This document shows positions 23,637 to 34,900 of a stretch of 64,000 nucleotides of DNA, piece after piece. The notes under the pieces were generated by a model, which worked only from the letters and a program-made list of their open reading frames with translations, did no database searches and was not told the DNA's origin. Each line of letters opens with the position of its first letter. The first letter of the stretch is position 1. The stretch is from assembly GCA_037039685.1 (NCBI GenBank), contig JAWNGF010000006.1, positions 1,302,001 to 1,366,000 of the forward strand, given 5' to 3'. The position numbers and the translations under genes are program-made. The DNA comes from Ceratobasidium sp. AG-K (lineage: Eukaryota > Basidiomycota > Agaricomycetes > Cantharellales > Ceratobasidiaceae).

Positions 23637-25952
23637 ATGCACGTTCTATCCCTCGCTGTTGCATTGGGCGCTGCCCTTTCGGCTTCTGCTTCCCAAGTTC
23701 ACCACCGTCCTACGAACTATTTGACCAAGGCCACCGCAAACACTCCTCTCTCTAATCGCACTGTTACTCCCCAGCCCCTTCATGAGCGCGCCGTCCTCGA
23801 CAGACGCGCTAACGGCAAGGTCAACATTGGCTACTTTGTCAACTGGGGTATCTATGCCCGCAAATTTTGTGAGTTCAGCGTCCCTGGCCGCTATGGCAAT
23901 CCTATTGACTATATACTTGTAGTCCCTCAGAACGTTGATACGTCCAAGTTGACCCACATCCTCTACAGGTACGTCCCTTTCGTTGGCTCTTTGACTACTC
24001 TCCGTTGACCCTGTGGGTAGCTTTGCCGACACCAACCCTACCACTGGGGCAATCATTTTGACCGACCCCGATGCTGACCAGGCCGTAAGTAAATTTATGT
24101 TTTATACTGTTACAACTCCGATTGATTGTCTTTACCGCACTTCAGAAACACTGTAAGAGCTTTCTTAGGGGTGGGATACATGCGCTAATATTGTGGTAGA
24201 CGACGGCGATTCATGGGATGAGGCAGGAAACAATCTCTACGTACGTCGCTCTGTCACTCCGGTCGCACTCATACTCATATAGCATATGCGTAGGGGAATC
24301 TCAAGCAAATGTATCTCCTCAAGCAGAAGAACCGCTCGCTCAAGGTTCTGCTTTCAATTGGCGGCTGGACCTACTCGCAGAGGGGGGATTTCAACTTTGT
24401 AACCTCGTCCTCAGCTCGTGCTACATTCGTTTCGGATGCAGTTACCCTTCTGGAAGATAATGGTTTTGACGGAATGTGAGTTTGATGTTCACTTTTGCGG
24501 ACTTCTTTCGGTACTGACTCAGGTCCCGCAGTGATATTGATTACGAGTACCCTGCCGCTGGCGCTCAAGCTCAAGGATTTGCTTCGCTTCTCGCTGAATT
24601 GAGGAAGGCTCTCGACGCTCATGCTGCGAAGAAGGGAGAAACTAACCCCTACCAGATTACTGTCAGTCGTAGTGATTACACCCCAACTTCTACTTACGGT
24701 GTGAATAGGCCGCTGTCCCAGCGGGTAAGCCAAACTACTCCAACTTGTTGATCTCCCAAATGGAGCCATCCTTGACTTTTTGGAACTTGATGGTGAGCAT
24801 ATATGCATTTCAATGAGTTGGACTAGTACTTACGGGGTATCTATAGGCGTACGACTACGCTGGTTCTTGGTCGACCACAGTATGTAGCCTGATTTTGAAT
24901 CACCGCCCGATTCTGATAATAGTTTTCAAGTCCGATGATCAAGCTAACCTCTACGGACCAACCAATTCCGAAACCGACACGGACACTGCGGTTAAATACT
25001 ACATTGCCAACGGTGCCAGCGCCAACAAGATCGCTATGGGTAAGTGACGCCAAGCTGTAGTTATCTCATAGGCATTTAATTTGCTTAATGGTTAGGTATA
25101 CCGCTCTACGGACGCGCTTTTGAGAACACCGACGGGATTCGCAAGCCTTTCAGCGGAATTGGCCCCGGAACCTGGGAGCAGGGTGTCTACGACTACAAAG
25201 CTCTCCCCTTGAGTGGTGCGAAGGTATACGAAGATACTACCCTCGGAGCTAGCTATAGCTACGATTCTGCGAAGAAGGAGCTTGTCTCTTATGACACCCC
25301 CAACATTGTCCGCCAGAAAGCCGCATACATCAAGAACAAGGGTCTCGCCGGAGGTATGTGATACCGAGTAACCTTATGAAAGTTGAAGTAACACCGTCCA
25401 ATCTAGGCATGTTCTGGGAGCTCTCATCCGACAAAACTGGTGCAGATAACCTCGTTGCTATCACTGCTGCAAACATTGGTCCTCTCGATACTACCCCCAA
25501 CCATTTGTACTATCCCAACTCCAAGTTCACCAACATTAAAAACAACATGGGAGCTGGCCCTGGCACCCCAAACACCACTGTCCAACCCACTAGCACGACC
25601 AAGCCACCCACCACCATCACCACCCCCGTCACTACGAAGACCACCAGCTCGCCGGTGACCACCACCACACCTCCCACAAGTGGATGCTCGGGCCTTACGG
25701 CATGGCGCTCGGATGTTGCATACGTCGCCGGGAATGTTGTTAGCTATAACGGTTCGTTATCTGACTCTCCGAAAATAAGGATAATTTCTGATCACGTTCT
25801 GATCTTCCAGGTCACAAGTGGACTGCGAAGTGGTGGAACCAGGCTGAAAATCCCGGAGGAGCATCTGAGTAAGCTTTCATACCTCTCATCTCAATTGCAA
25901 CGACCTGACGTACACTAACCATAGTGCCTGGACGGATAACGGTGCTTGCTAA
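23637..25952 (+). CDS. Secreted GH18 chitinase with C-terminal chitin-binding module
   Basis: This is an endochitinase of glycoside hydrolase family 18, acting outside the cell on chitin during wall remodelling, autolysis or mycoparasitism. The N-terminal signal peptide is [19 protein letters not shown], followed by a short propeptide-like stretch ending with a dibasic DRRANGK. The catalytic strand reads DGIDIDYEYP, matching DxxDxDxE with the Glu proton donor. Other landmarks are [33 protein letters not shown] and GIPLYGRAF. After the barrel comes a Thr/Pro-rich linker ([17 protein letters not shown]) and a CBM5/12-like module ([33 protein letters not shown]) ending DNGAC. It has ten or more short introns and no breaks. 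Confidence 0.92.
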
Positions 25953-26231
25953 TTGCGTTGTGCGCACCATTGATAAACCCATCGGTTATATTTCGTCCAT
26001 GGCCCCACTGTTATTAGACTATTAGCAATTTACTAGATTTTTGCTCATCTTGGTTACGAGTCTGTCAGCCGCCCTGGTCAACCTCAGCGCATCACGGGGC
26101 CCTCGAATCCAATGTAAGAGCTCGCAGCCAACTAGAAATATTGATTTGCCAGGAAATTCTGGCTTAGGATACATGAGCTCGAGGATACTCGGTACTGATA
26201 CCTCTAAGTAATCCGTGAATAAAATAACGCA

Positions 26232-26376
26232 TTACTGATTCGCCACAAGCCAAGGATCGTTGGTCAGCTCCCTCGCCGTCAGACGGTTCTCCGGTTGTAG
26301 TCTCAAGCGTCGTTTCAGGAACTGGACTTCACCGTCGATCTCGTGCTGATGAACCCCGAACGCGGAGAACTTGGTG
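26232..26376 (-). pseudogene. C-terminal remnant of a Ser/Thr protein kinase
   Basis: The minus strand encodes FTKFSAFGVHQHEIDGEV, then FLKRRLRLQPENRLTARELT and NDPWLVANQ followed by TAA. This is the last helix region of a CMGC/SRPK-like kinase domain (the xRxTAxELxxDPWL end). Directly upstream the frame is closed by TAA and no earlier kinase motif is visible, so it is a truncated piece. Confidence 0.7.
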
Positions 26377-27320
26377 AACGGGGTACGAAGAAACCAATCG
26401 GGCCCTTATGGCGGGTGAAGGTGGCGAATGAACCTTGGAGTTGTAATGCAATCTGAAGAGGAGCACACACCGCCCCTCTTAAAATAATTGTTCCCATATT
26501 CACATTTCTCTGGCATGTCAAGAGAACATTTCACTTCCAATGATTCCGTCATACGAACTAAATGATCTTCGTGTCTGTCCCAGCGGGCTGAACCATCTGG
26601 ACTCGGATCCCAGTCAGGGTGGCGTCAGCAAAAATGGAATATGCTCCGGAGCGCGGGAGCGTTGCGTAGGCTCCCCGAGTGTTCCGGCGTACATGGTCGT
26701 GACGCTCCCAACACGCTCCTGAGCAAAGCCCGGGCTCCGGAGCACTCTGCAGGATTCTGGGTTTTCGCTGAGGGGAACCCGCCTCGAACAGCCAGGAGCC
26801 AGAGGGCAGCCCCAAGATCTATGGTGTGAGGGTACGTATGTAATTGGGGAGTGCGAAAATTATACTCTCGTCGAACACAAACCACACATCCGAGGCTCCA
26901 AAGATCTTATAGGGTCAAGGGGCTGCAGCTCCTCCATTCACACGGTTGTCGTTTGCTGGTTAGATACTATACAGCACCATGTGATTACACCGCCTTGCAT
27001 TGGCGCCAATAGACCCGAAGTGCGACGTCAACAGTGTCAACGCATTTTCGCCCTTAGCCCACCGATCTTACAAATCTGAAATACGGACTAAGACGTGGGA
27101 CACCCCAAGTTGCCTTTCATCTCACCACACGCAGCTGATACCCAAAAGTTTATTGGGCTACCAAAGTCCAGATTGATCCAAAAGTAGCCCGCGTCCTCCT
27201 CCAAACCTGCTTGAGTTCTATCGTACTATTGCGATTGTTCTACCCATACTTCCCTGCCTGAAACGATCTCATTAGCGGATTTATACCTCCGAGAGATATA
27301 ATCGGACCGGGCGATGCAAG
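26377..27320. other. Region without a gene, GC-rich inverted motifs
   Basis: No coding gene can be supported. At 26640-26760 there are two GCTCCGGAGC palindromes among GC-rich sequence unlike the surroundings, possibly a small element remnant. The right end must contain the promoter of the kinase-C2 gene. Confidence 0.4.
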
Positions 27321-30300
27321 ATGGCCAGCTTTGGCTCAGCCTCTGAGGACCCCATAGACACCATCGGGAGGACCACGGAAAGTATCTCATTTCGAAAAAT
27401 ATGCTTATACTGATTTTTCTGAAATTTCTTCGAATATTCACTATGAAATTTGAATATATAGTCATTGGAAAGGGTAATAGCTACCCTGGGCGAGCACGGA
27501 TGTCCAGACCTTACATCATCTATAAATCTGAAGTCATGCACGGAGTTGCCCCTTGCCGGAGGGGGATTTTGCGACGTCTACCAAGGGTCTATAATTGATG
27601 GATGCAAGATAGCCCTCAAGACTTTGCGAGTCTTCTATAGACCAGGAAAAGACGATGACGGCCAAAAGATTATCAAGGTCAGTCTCGCGGTTTAGCGAAA
27701 CATCACGCACTCAACTCATACATGGCTCTGAACAGCGTGCGGCACGAGAGTTGTATTACTGGTCGAGGTTGAAACATCCCAACGTGCTTCCACTGATGGG
27801 GCTCGCCATGTTTCGGGGGAATTTGTCTATGATTTCTGAGTGGATGGAAAACGGGGGTTTGATGTCATATGTCAGGCTCAACCCCGACACGAACAGGACC
27901 ATCCTCGTAGGTAGTTTGCCACACCATACTTAGAATAACTAATGATGAGATACCCAAGTGCATCGAGATCTGTGCTGGGTTGTGCTATATCCACTCAAAA
28001 GGAATGGTCAGTAAATTATCAGAACAATGGAACAAATGACATGGTTTGTTATCCAGGTCCACGGCGACTTGAAATCGGTCAGTTTCCGCTACTCGTTTCG
28101 GTGACCTATCCATGAGACGAATAGTTTCACTCTTTAGGCAAACGTCATGATTTCACGCGAAGGTCGAGCCATGATCGCCGATTTCGGAACCTCCCGACTA
28201 AGAGATTTCACACTGAAATTCACCAACACCACAAACTCAAGCTTCTCATTTCGTTGGGCGGTAGGTCGTCGTCCTAATTATTTAGTTAGACCTGACCATA
28301 TAGAACAGGCTCCGGAGGTCTTGCTTCAAAACAGCGATTCACTTTCAAGCAAGGAGGCGGACGTATACGCCTACGGGATGGTACGTCGACTGGGATATGA
28401 CACCACAACTCCCATATACTAACTAATTAATTAAGACGGCTTTGGTGTGTGCCATCATTATTACTATTGGAATATTTTTAACGTGTCCGCCGAAGGAAAC
28501 ACTCACAGGAAAGGTTCCGTACGAGGGTACCAGTGAGCAGCGAGTATTTGGGTTGGTCGCATATGAGCACACGCCTCCGCCTCGTCCGACTACTGGCATC
28601 GACAACGAGATTTGGGATATCCTGCTGCTCTGTTGGACGTGGGAGGTCTCCAAACGACCCACAATTACAAGTGTCAGTGAACTACTGGATGCTCTGCCCG
28701 CATATTCCTCCGTGGGTCTGGAATCAGCCGAGAGTAATACACCGTCTCTGGTGGGTACTCGTCATTTCATTGCCATTTTACGTTGGAATGACACCTGTGA
28801 ACGTCGGTCATTTCGGACTTTATATGCACAGCCCACACAGCCAGTAGGAAATCCTCCCGATGTCCCAGACGGAATTTTGCAAGGCACAAGCTCATATTCT
28901 CCACCGATTGGTGTCGTCCGCCTGTGGATCAAGCGTGCAAAGGATGTCAAGAATGTTGGAGCCATTTTAGGTGGCAAGAGCGACCCGTACGTTCGTGTTC
29001 TGCTCAATGGCATTGTCGTGGCTCGTACCGACATGAAAGCCAATGATCTCAATCCTGAGTGGGACGAGATTATCTATGTGCCAGTTCACGGTTTACATGA
29101 GATCCTGTACCTCGAGTGTGTCGACTACAAGCAGCTCACCAAACATCGCTCACTCGGTTTTGTGAAGCTTCCTGTTTCAGATCTCGCTCGAGCTACGAGT
29201 GACCCCCGGGTACCTTACTCTGGAACTGGGAGACGTGATGCTGTGGATTCTATTAGGATGGACAAAGGCGAGCTGCACTACGATGCCGAGTTCTTCCCGG
29301 CAGCCTCACTCGAGGGCATAACTTCCCCAGACTGGGGCAAGTTCCAACGTTCGGCTGACCGTGCCAAACGTGGATATCCGGACGAAAGGCCTGAAAGCAA
29401 CAACGAGAGCCAGACGCCTGTAGATAAGCTAGTCGCAGAGCGTAAGCACAGGACCTTACTCATGAGTACAACTAACGCTTCAGTTAGAATCCGGTGTTAT
29501 TGTATTTAACGTTATGGATGGAGAGATCGCAAGGCCTGCGCGGTTGGAAATTCTGCTTGATGGTGGGAGCTGGCCTGTATTTACCACTGAAAAGGCACGG
29601 AGCACCAAGGCCCACTGGGGCCAAGTCGGCGAAGGTTTTATCAAAGCAAGCCCTAAGCCTAGTCATTTTTACTCACAGCTAATAGCTATGCGCTAGGAAC
29701 TTGATATTGGCCGTGTCTGGCTCCGCCTCAACAGGGACGGAAGCGGAAACGAGGAGAACATCGTCGCAGAGTTCAAGATCGATGCAAAGACCTTTGTAGA
29801 ACACGCTCTTGTAGGTTGGGCCAAAGTCAAGGTCATATTCCTAACGACCTTTCAAGAGTGGTCCTACCACCTTCCGCTTGACTGATGTCGATGGCTACAA
29901 CATGAGTACCGTTCGTATCCAGGCCAATTACATCCCTATCGAAATCAAGCTCGATCTGAGGGAGAGCATTTTCAGTACGTCGATGCATGTGGAGGTGCGG
30001 TTTCAACCCCTGACCTTAGCTGCGTAGACATGGGCATACTACGTGTGGAGCTCGTTGAGGGTAGGGAGCTACACGGCGCAGACCGAAGTGGTATGAAATA
30101 TACCCAAGTAATCATGACTAGTGACTGAACCTTGATAACAGGCAAGTCTGATCCGTTTGTTATCTTCAGCCTCAACGGTTCCAAGGTATTTAAGAGCTCG
30201 ACCAAAAGGAAGTGTCTGGCACCAGGGTGGAACGAGGTATTCGAAATTTCAGTGGTATGTACATCATATTAGCTTCCAGACTTTATTTTCAAACTAAAGT

Positions 30301-31312
30301 TACTATTAGCCCTCTCGAGTTGGTGCCGACTTTACACTTGAAGTGTTTGATTGGAATCAAGTTGAAGCAGCCAAATCCCTCGGGACTGGCCGGATTGAAC
30401 TTTCCGACATTGAAACCATGGAAATCGCTGTTCGCAATGTCAAGCTCACCCACCCGAAGCACGGCGAAAAGGGCGTCATCCAAATCCGTATGCTCTTCCA
30501 GCCTGAGGTTATCGCCAAGTCACGCACCAAGCCTTCGAACTTCTCCTCTACCGGGCGTGCAATGACCCAAGTTGGAGATGTGCCGCTCGGTGCAGTTCGA
30601 GCCGTTGGGCGTAAGGCGCTTGGACTGTTCGGGCGCGACGACAACGATAGCTCGGATGACCTACCCGAGGTCCAGGTACGCTCAAGGTTACGTTGCACAG
30701 CGCTCGGGACTTGTCCGGAATCGGAGACACAGCCAAACCGTTCGCGTTCCTAAAGATTGGGGACAAGCACTACGAGTCCAAGCACGTAAGGGGCCATACT
30801 CCGGATTGGTATGTATTCCATTTTGATGCGGGGCTTGAGCAAGAATCAAACCCTCCTTCAGGAATGAAACATTTGCATTCCCGAATACCACGATGGACAT
30901 CAGGACGTTGCACATCGCAATTTTGGACAAGAGAATTCTTGGAAAGGACCCAGTGCGTTTATATTTACTTAACAATCTTATTCGACTAACTCTTGTGTAT
31001 GTAGATCCTGGCCGAGGGCACCGTTGACGTACGTTGTCGGGCTTCCTGCCCCCCCCCCCCCCCAAGAGCTAACAGACCCTACCACAGATTTGGAGTTACA
31101 TCCGACCACTCTTCAGCCCACCCATTTTATGTTCAGAGGTTGCCGTTCCGCTCAACGAAAACGGCGGTACCTTACATCTTCGCCTCGAATTCGAGCCCAT
31201 GACTAATCCACTGACACTGACGAAAAGTACCTCGGGAGGATCCTCCCTTGCGGCCTCGCAAAAAATACCTTCTCCTTCTAAGTTTAGCTCGGGCCTTCGA
31301 CCGGTGGACTAG
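27321..31312 (+). CDS. Chimeric protein: protein kinase domain fused to tricalbin C2 domains
   Basis: The N-terminal half is a tyrosine-kinase-like domain of the type expanded in agaricomycetes: Gly loop LAGGGFCDVYQG, Lys in KIALKTL, catalytic loop VHGDLKSANVMI, ADFGTS, APEVLL and the end KRPTITSVSELLDAL. The frame then runs on into GVVRLWIKRAKDVKNVG, GGKSDPYVRVLLNG and LNPEWDEIIYVPVH. These are tricalbin/extended-synaptotagmin C2 sequences, followed by GVIVFNVMDG, GADRSG^KSDPFVIFSLNG, FGRDDN and a last C2 (LHSARDLSGIGDTAKPFAFL). Tricalbins tether ER to plasma membrane; their membrane anchor and SMP lipid-transfer domain are missing here. ATG 27321 is joined by an intron to the Gly-loop exon. 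One intron has a GC donor. A one-base frame change occurs at 30673-30677, so the last C2 may be out of frame. Confidence 0.65.
31049..31063 (+). repeat. Poly-C run of 15 bases
   Basis: An uninterrupted run of 15 C lies inside the predicted last intron of the kinase-C2 gene, shortly before its acceptor (ACCACAG at about 31087). Homopolymers of this length are prone to slippage and sequencing error. Confidence 0.8.
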
Positions 31313-31636
31313 GCAAGGCGAGTGGGTCGTGAGACGTAATGAACGAGATGTCAATGGTGGCTGCGATAAGGATAGACCCATGCAATCCCGGATGCTGCTC
31401 TTCCACCTCTGTTTTATCGAATGGAATGATGTGGTAATCTCCCACAATGAAATTGCTATGATAAACACATGGGCACATATTTGGGGGGTTCGTTGGCTTG
31501 CCAGGGCCAGGATTGGAGAGTTGGCCTATTTCAGTTGTACACGTTGGAAACTACGTATGCCAGGCAAACCAAACTAGAGGAAAGTGCGCCTTGTACTTAG
31601 ATGGCAATTAAGTGACTTTGTGAACTACTATGTGCA

Positions 31637-31641
31637 CGACG
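31637..31641. repeat. Target-site duplication of the copia element, left copy
   Basis: CGACG directly precedes the LTR at 31642 and recurs directly after the other LTR at 36496-36500. Five bp is the usual duplication length for Ty1/copia integration. Confidence 0.8.
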
Positions 31642-31912
31642 TCTTGAGATAAGCGCAGTGTCGGGCTGGATATCAATGTAACTCAGCTCGTACTACTTGA
31701 GAGTAGAGAACTGCGCATATATATACCTGGATATCAATGTAACTACAGGTAATATAAGCAAATGAATATAAAAGATAAAATCTAAACTATACCTCAGCTT
31801 GTACTACTTGAGAGTAGAGAACTGAGGACAAAATTTTTACCGAAGTGCGTGTCCATGTGGAACACAATCACGTGATACGCATATATACACGTATAAGACT
31901 GAATATTCAACA
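31642..31912 (-). repeat. Copia element 3' LTR
   Basis: This 271-bp repeat is identical to 36225-36495 at all but three positions. On the element strand it begins TGTTGAATATTCAG and ends CTCAAGA. Inside the LTR a motif of about 24 bp (GTACTACTTGAGAGTAGAG) occurs twice, as does GGATATCAATGTAACT. These may be duplicated promoter modules. The element is on the minus strand, so this is its downstream LTR. Confidence 0.9.
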
Positions 31913-31951
31913 CGCCCACTCAGGATTATGCGAAAAATGAAATGAAAGGAT

Positions 31952-34900
31952 TTAAAACATTCCCATCCCAGTAACAAAACCAGGGAATTTGATGCGACCA
32001 AGTGGTTTAGTAAGCGCATTGGCGACCTGTTGTTTGGTCGGAATAAATTGAAGGTCGACTTCGTGAAGTGCAATCACCTCTCGAATAAAATGATGTTTTA
32101 CTCGAATATGTTTTGTATTTTGATGATTAACGGGATTCTTGGCCAATGCAATGCTCAATTGATTGTCGGTAAGCAAAGTTGTCGGACCTTTCGACAAAAA
32201 TCCGAGTTCTTCAAGAAATTGACGAAGCCAAATCAATTGGCAGGTGGCACTTGCAGCGGCGACATATTCAGCCTTGGTACTTGACAATGAAATCATTGGT
32301 TGTTTTCGGGATGACCAAGCGACGCTTCCTCCGGCTTGTTGGAAGATCCAACCGGTAGTTGATTGACTCGTATTAGGATCGCCAGCGTAGTCTGAGTCGA
32401 CATATCCGATCGGCTTTGACAATTTCAATCGTTCAAATACGATCCCGAGTGCTTTTGTGCCTTGTAGGTACCGTAGAACTCGTTTGAATGCTGACCAATG
32501 CTCGTCGCCAGGCTTAGCGGCGTGTTGGGCAAGCAATCCGGTCACGAAAGCGATGTCGGGACGAGTTGAAATCATTGCATACATGAGCGATCCGACTCCA
32601 CATTGATAGAGCGTCCGATTGACAGTAGGAGCGTCGAGTTTGGGTAGATTTGGTGACTCTGCCATTGGTGTATCCCATGGCTTGGACTCAGTCATGCTGA
32701 ATCGAGCTAATATGTCGCTAATGTACTGTTTTTGACAAATTTTGAGCGTGCCAGCAGCGCGATTGCGCTTGATTTCAACTCCGACAAACATGCATGCCTT
32801 GCCTAGATCGACAATGTTGAACGATTCGCGCATTTTCGACTTGATTTCCTCTAGAAACAAGAGAGGTTTGCCGGCTAGGAGCATGTCGTCCACATGAGCT
32901 AAAATTATTGCTAAATTATCGCCATCCCACTGAATGAATACGGCGTGGTCGCTTTTGGTTCTTGTGAATCCAATCGCTTCGAGAACCTCCTTAAGTCGAA
33001 GGTAGAATGCTCAAGCAGCTTGTTTCAGACCGTATAACGCTTTAACAAGTTGCCAGACGTGATTGCCTTCGGCAAATCCCTTGGGTTGCTCCATGTAGAG
33101 CTCTTCCTTGACGACGCTGTGTAGGAACGCTGTTTTGATGTCGAGCTGAAGGAGCTCAAGGTCTTCGCTCGCAACAATGCTGAAAAGCACCCTATATGCG
33201 TCCGATGCGGCCACTGGCAATGAGATCTCAACATAATCGACACCTGGAGCTTGAAGGAAACCCTTGGCGACGAGTCGGGCTTTGTATTTGAGGATTTTGC
33301 CATTGACGTCGCGCTTATATGCGTACACCCAGCGACATTTGATGACCCTTTTGTGAGTCGGTCTATCAGCCGGTTTCCAAACTTTATGCTCGGTAATCGA
33401 TTTGATTTCTTCGATCATAGCTTTGAGCCATAGATTGGCGTCTGGTTGTGCCATAGCTTTGGCATAGGTGTTGGGGGGATGTTCAATTAGCGCATTTAGG
33501 GGGCTCTCGGTCGTCGGCTTATCGGTTCGCGTGGCAGTCTTGTTCTGCGCGCCCACTTCAGCTCCGTATCGTAGTGGCGGTCTAGTAGCTCGACCTGATT
33601 GATGTGGAGGCTCAGGCTGTTTTGCTGGCGGCTCTGGCTCGATGGGGGAATTGCTCGTTGGCTCGGCATCAGATTCTTGTCGGCTTACTGGCTCTGGCTC
33701 AATGATGATTTCAGGCGTTGGCTCCTGGTGCTCCTGATCGCCCACTTGTTCTGGGAACTCGTCCTCAAAATCTTCAATTATCACGTGTTGTCGCGTCTTG
33801 CCTCCCTCATCAAATACAACGTCATGTGAGGTGATTACGTGACCGATTGAGCGCTGAATGAGAATCTGCGCCTTTAGATTTGGGGCGAATCCAAGGTAAG
33901 TACACTCAATCAATCTTGCCTGTAGCTTGGTACGTTGACCATTGGGTACTCAAGCCCATGCCTTGCAGCCAAAGGTGTGGAGTCGGGAGACGTCGGGTAG
34001 CTTGCCTGTGAAAATTTTGTCTGGGGTTTTACCGTCAAGCAATTGTTTTGGCGTTACAGTCCAGATGTATGCGGCATGAATGATTGCAAGTCCCCAATAT
34101 TTGTTGGGTAAGTCTGCATCTGCTCGCATCGCTCGTTGACTATCGTTTAACGTACAAATTGCTCGCTTTGCTACGCCATTGCTTGCTGAAGAATCTGCCT
34201 TGGTCTTCTGGTGCTTGATTCCGTGCGATTTCAGCCATGCTTCGAAAGCATTTGATGCATATTTGCCTCTGCCGTCCATTCGTAAGTGCTTGATCTGCTT
34301 GCCTGTCAGATTCTCAATTGACGGTTTCAACTCCTTGAAGTGATTTGCGTAGTCGTTTTTATGCTTAAGTAAGTGAACGAATATCTTGCGGGACTTGTCG
34401 GTGATCGTGACAGCAAAGTACTGATAACCTTGAATGGCTTGAACGGCAGCGGACCCGTGTAGATTGCTATGGAGTAACTCAAGTACATCGGACACTCGAT
34501 TTGTCGACGTTGGAAATGGGGCGTGGGTTTGCTTGCCTTTGAGGCACGGCTTGCATTGTGATTGCGGTGGTAAGCAACTGCCTACGATGTCCATCCCTCG
34601 TACAACGCCCTTTCTGACCATATCTAGGACATACTTGTAGTTTATGTGTCCTAGGCGACAATGCCAGGTATGTAGATTGGCTCAGGCGATGTGACTGGCC
34701 GTATATGCAATGAATTCGCTCGCTTCTAGGTCATCCTCATTGTTCAGGTTCTCCAATTCGACAATGGCAACATGGGCGGTCGGTTCTGCGTGTTTAACGC
34801 GTGCATTTAGTTGGTAAAGTTCAATGCCTAACTCGCGTGTGTAGCCGATCTTGGGTCCACGGCCATCGTTCGCCAGGAGTCTTGCCTCACTTTTGCCGAA

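Noticed and set aside
33011..34684. TGA codons in gag-pol as programmed readthrough or selenocysteine signals
   Set aside because: They do not lie at gag/pol or domain boundaries and each replaces a usual Arg; point mutation is simpler.
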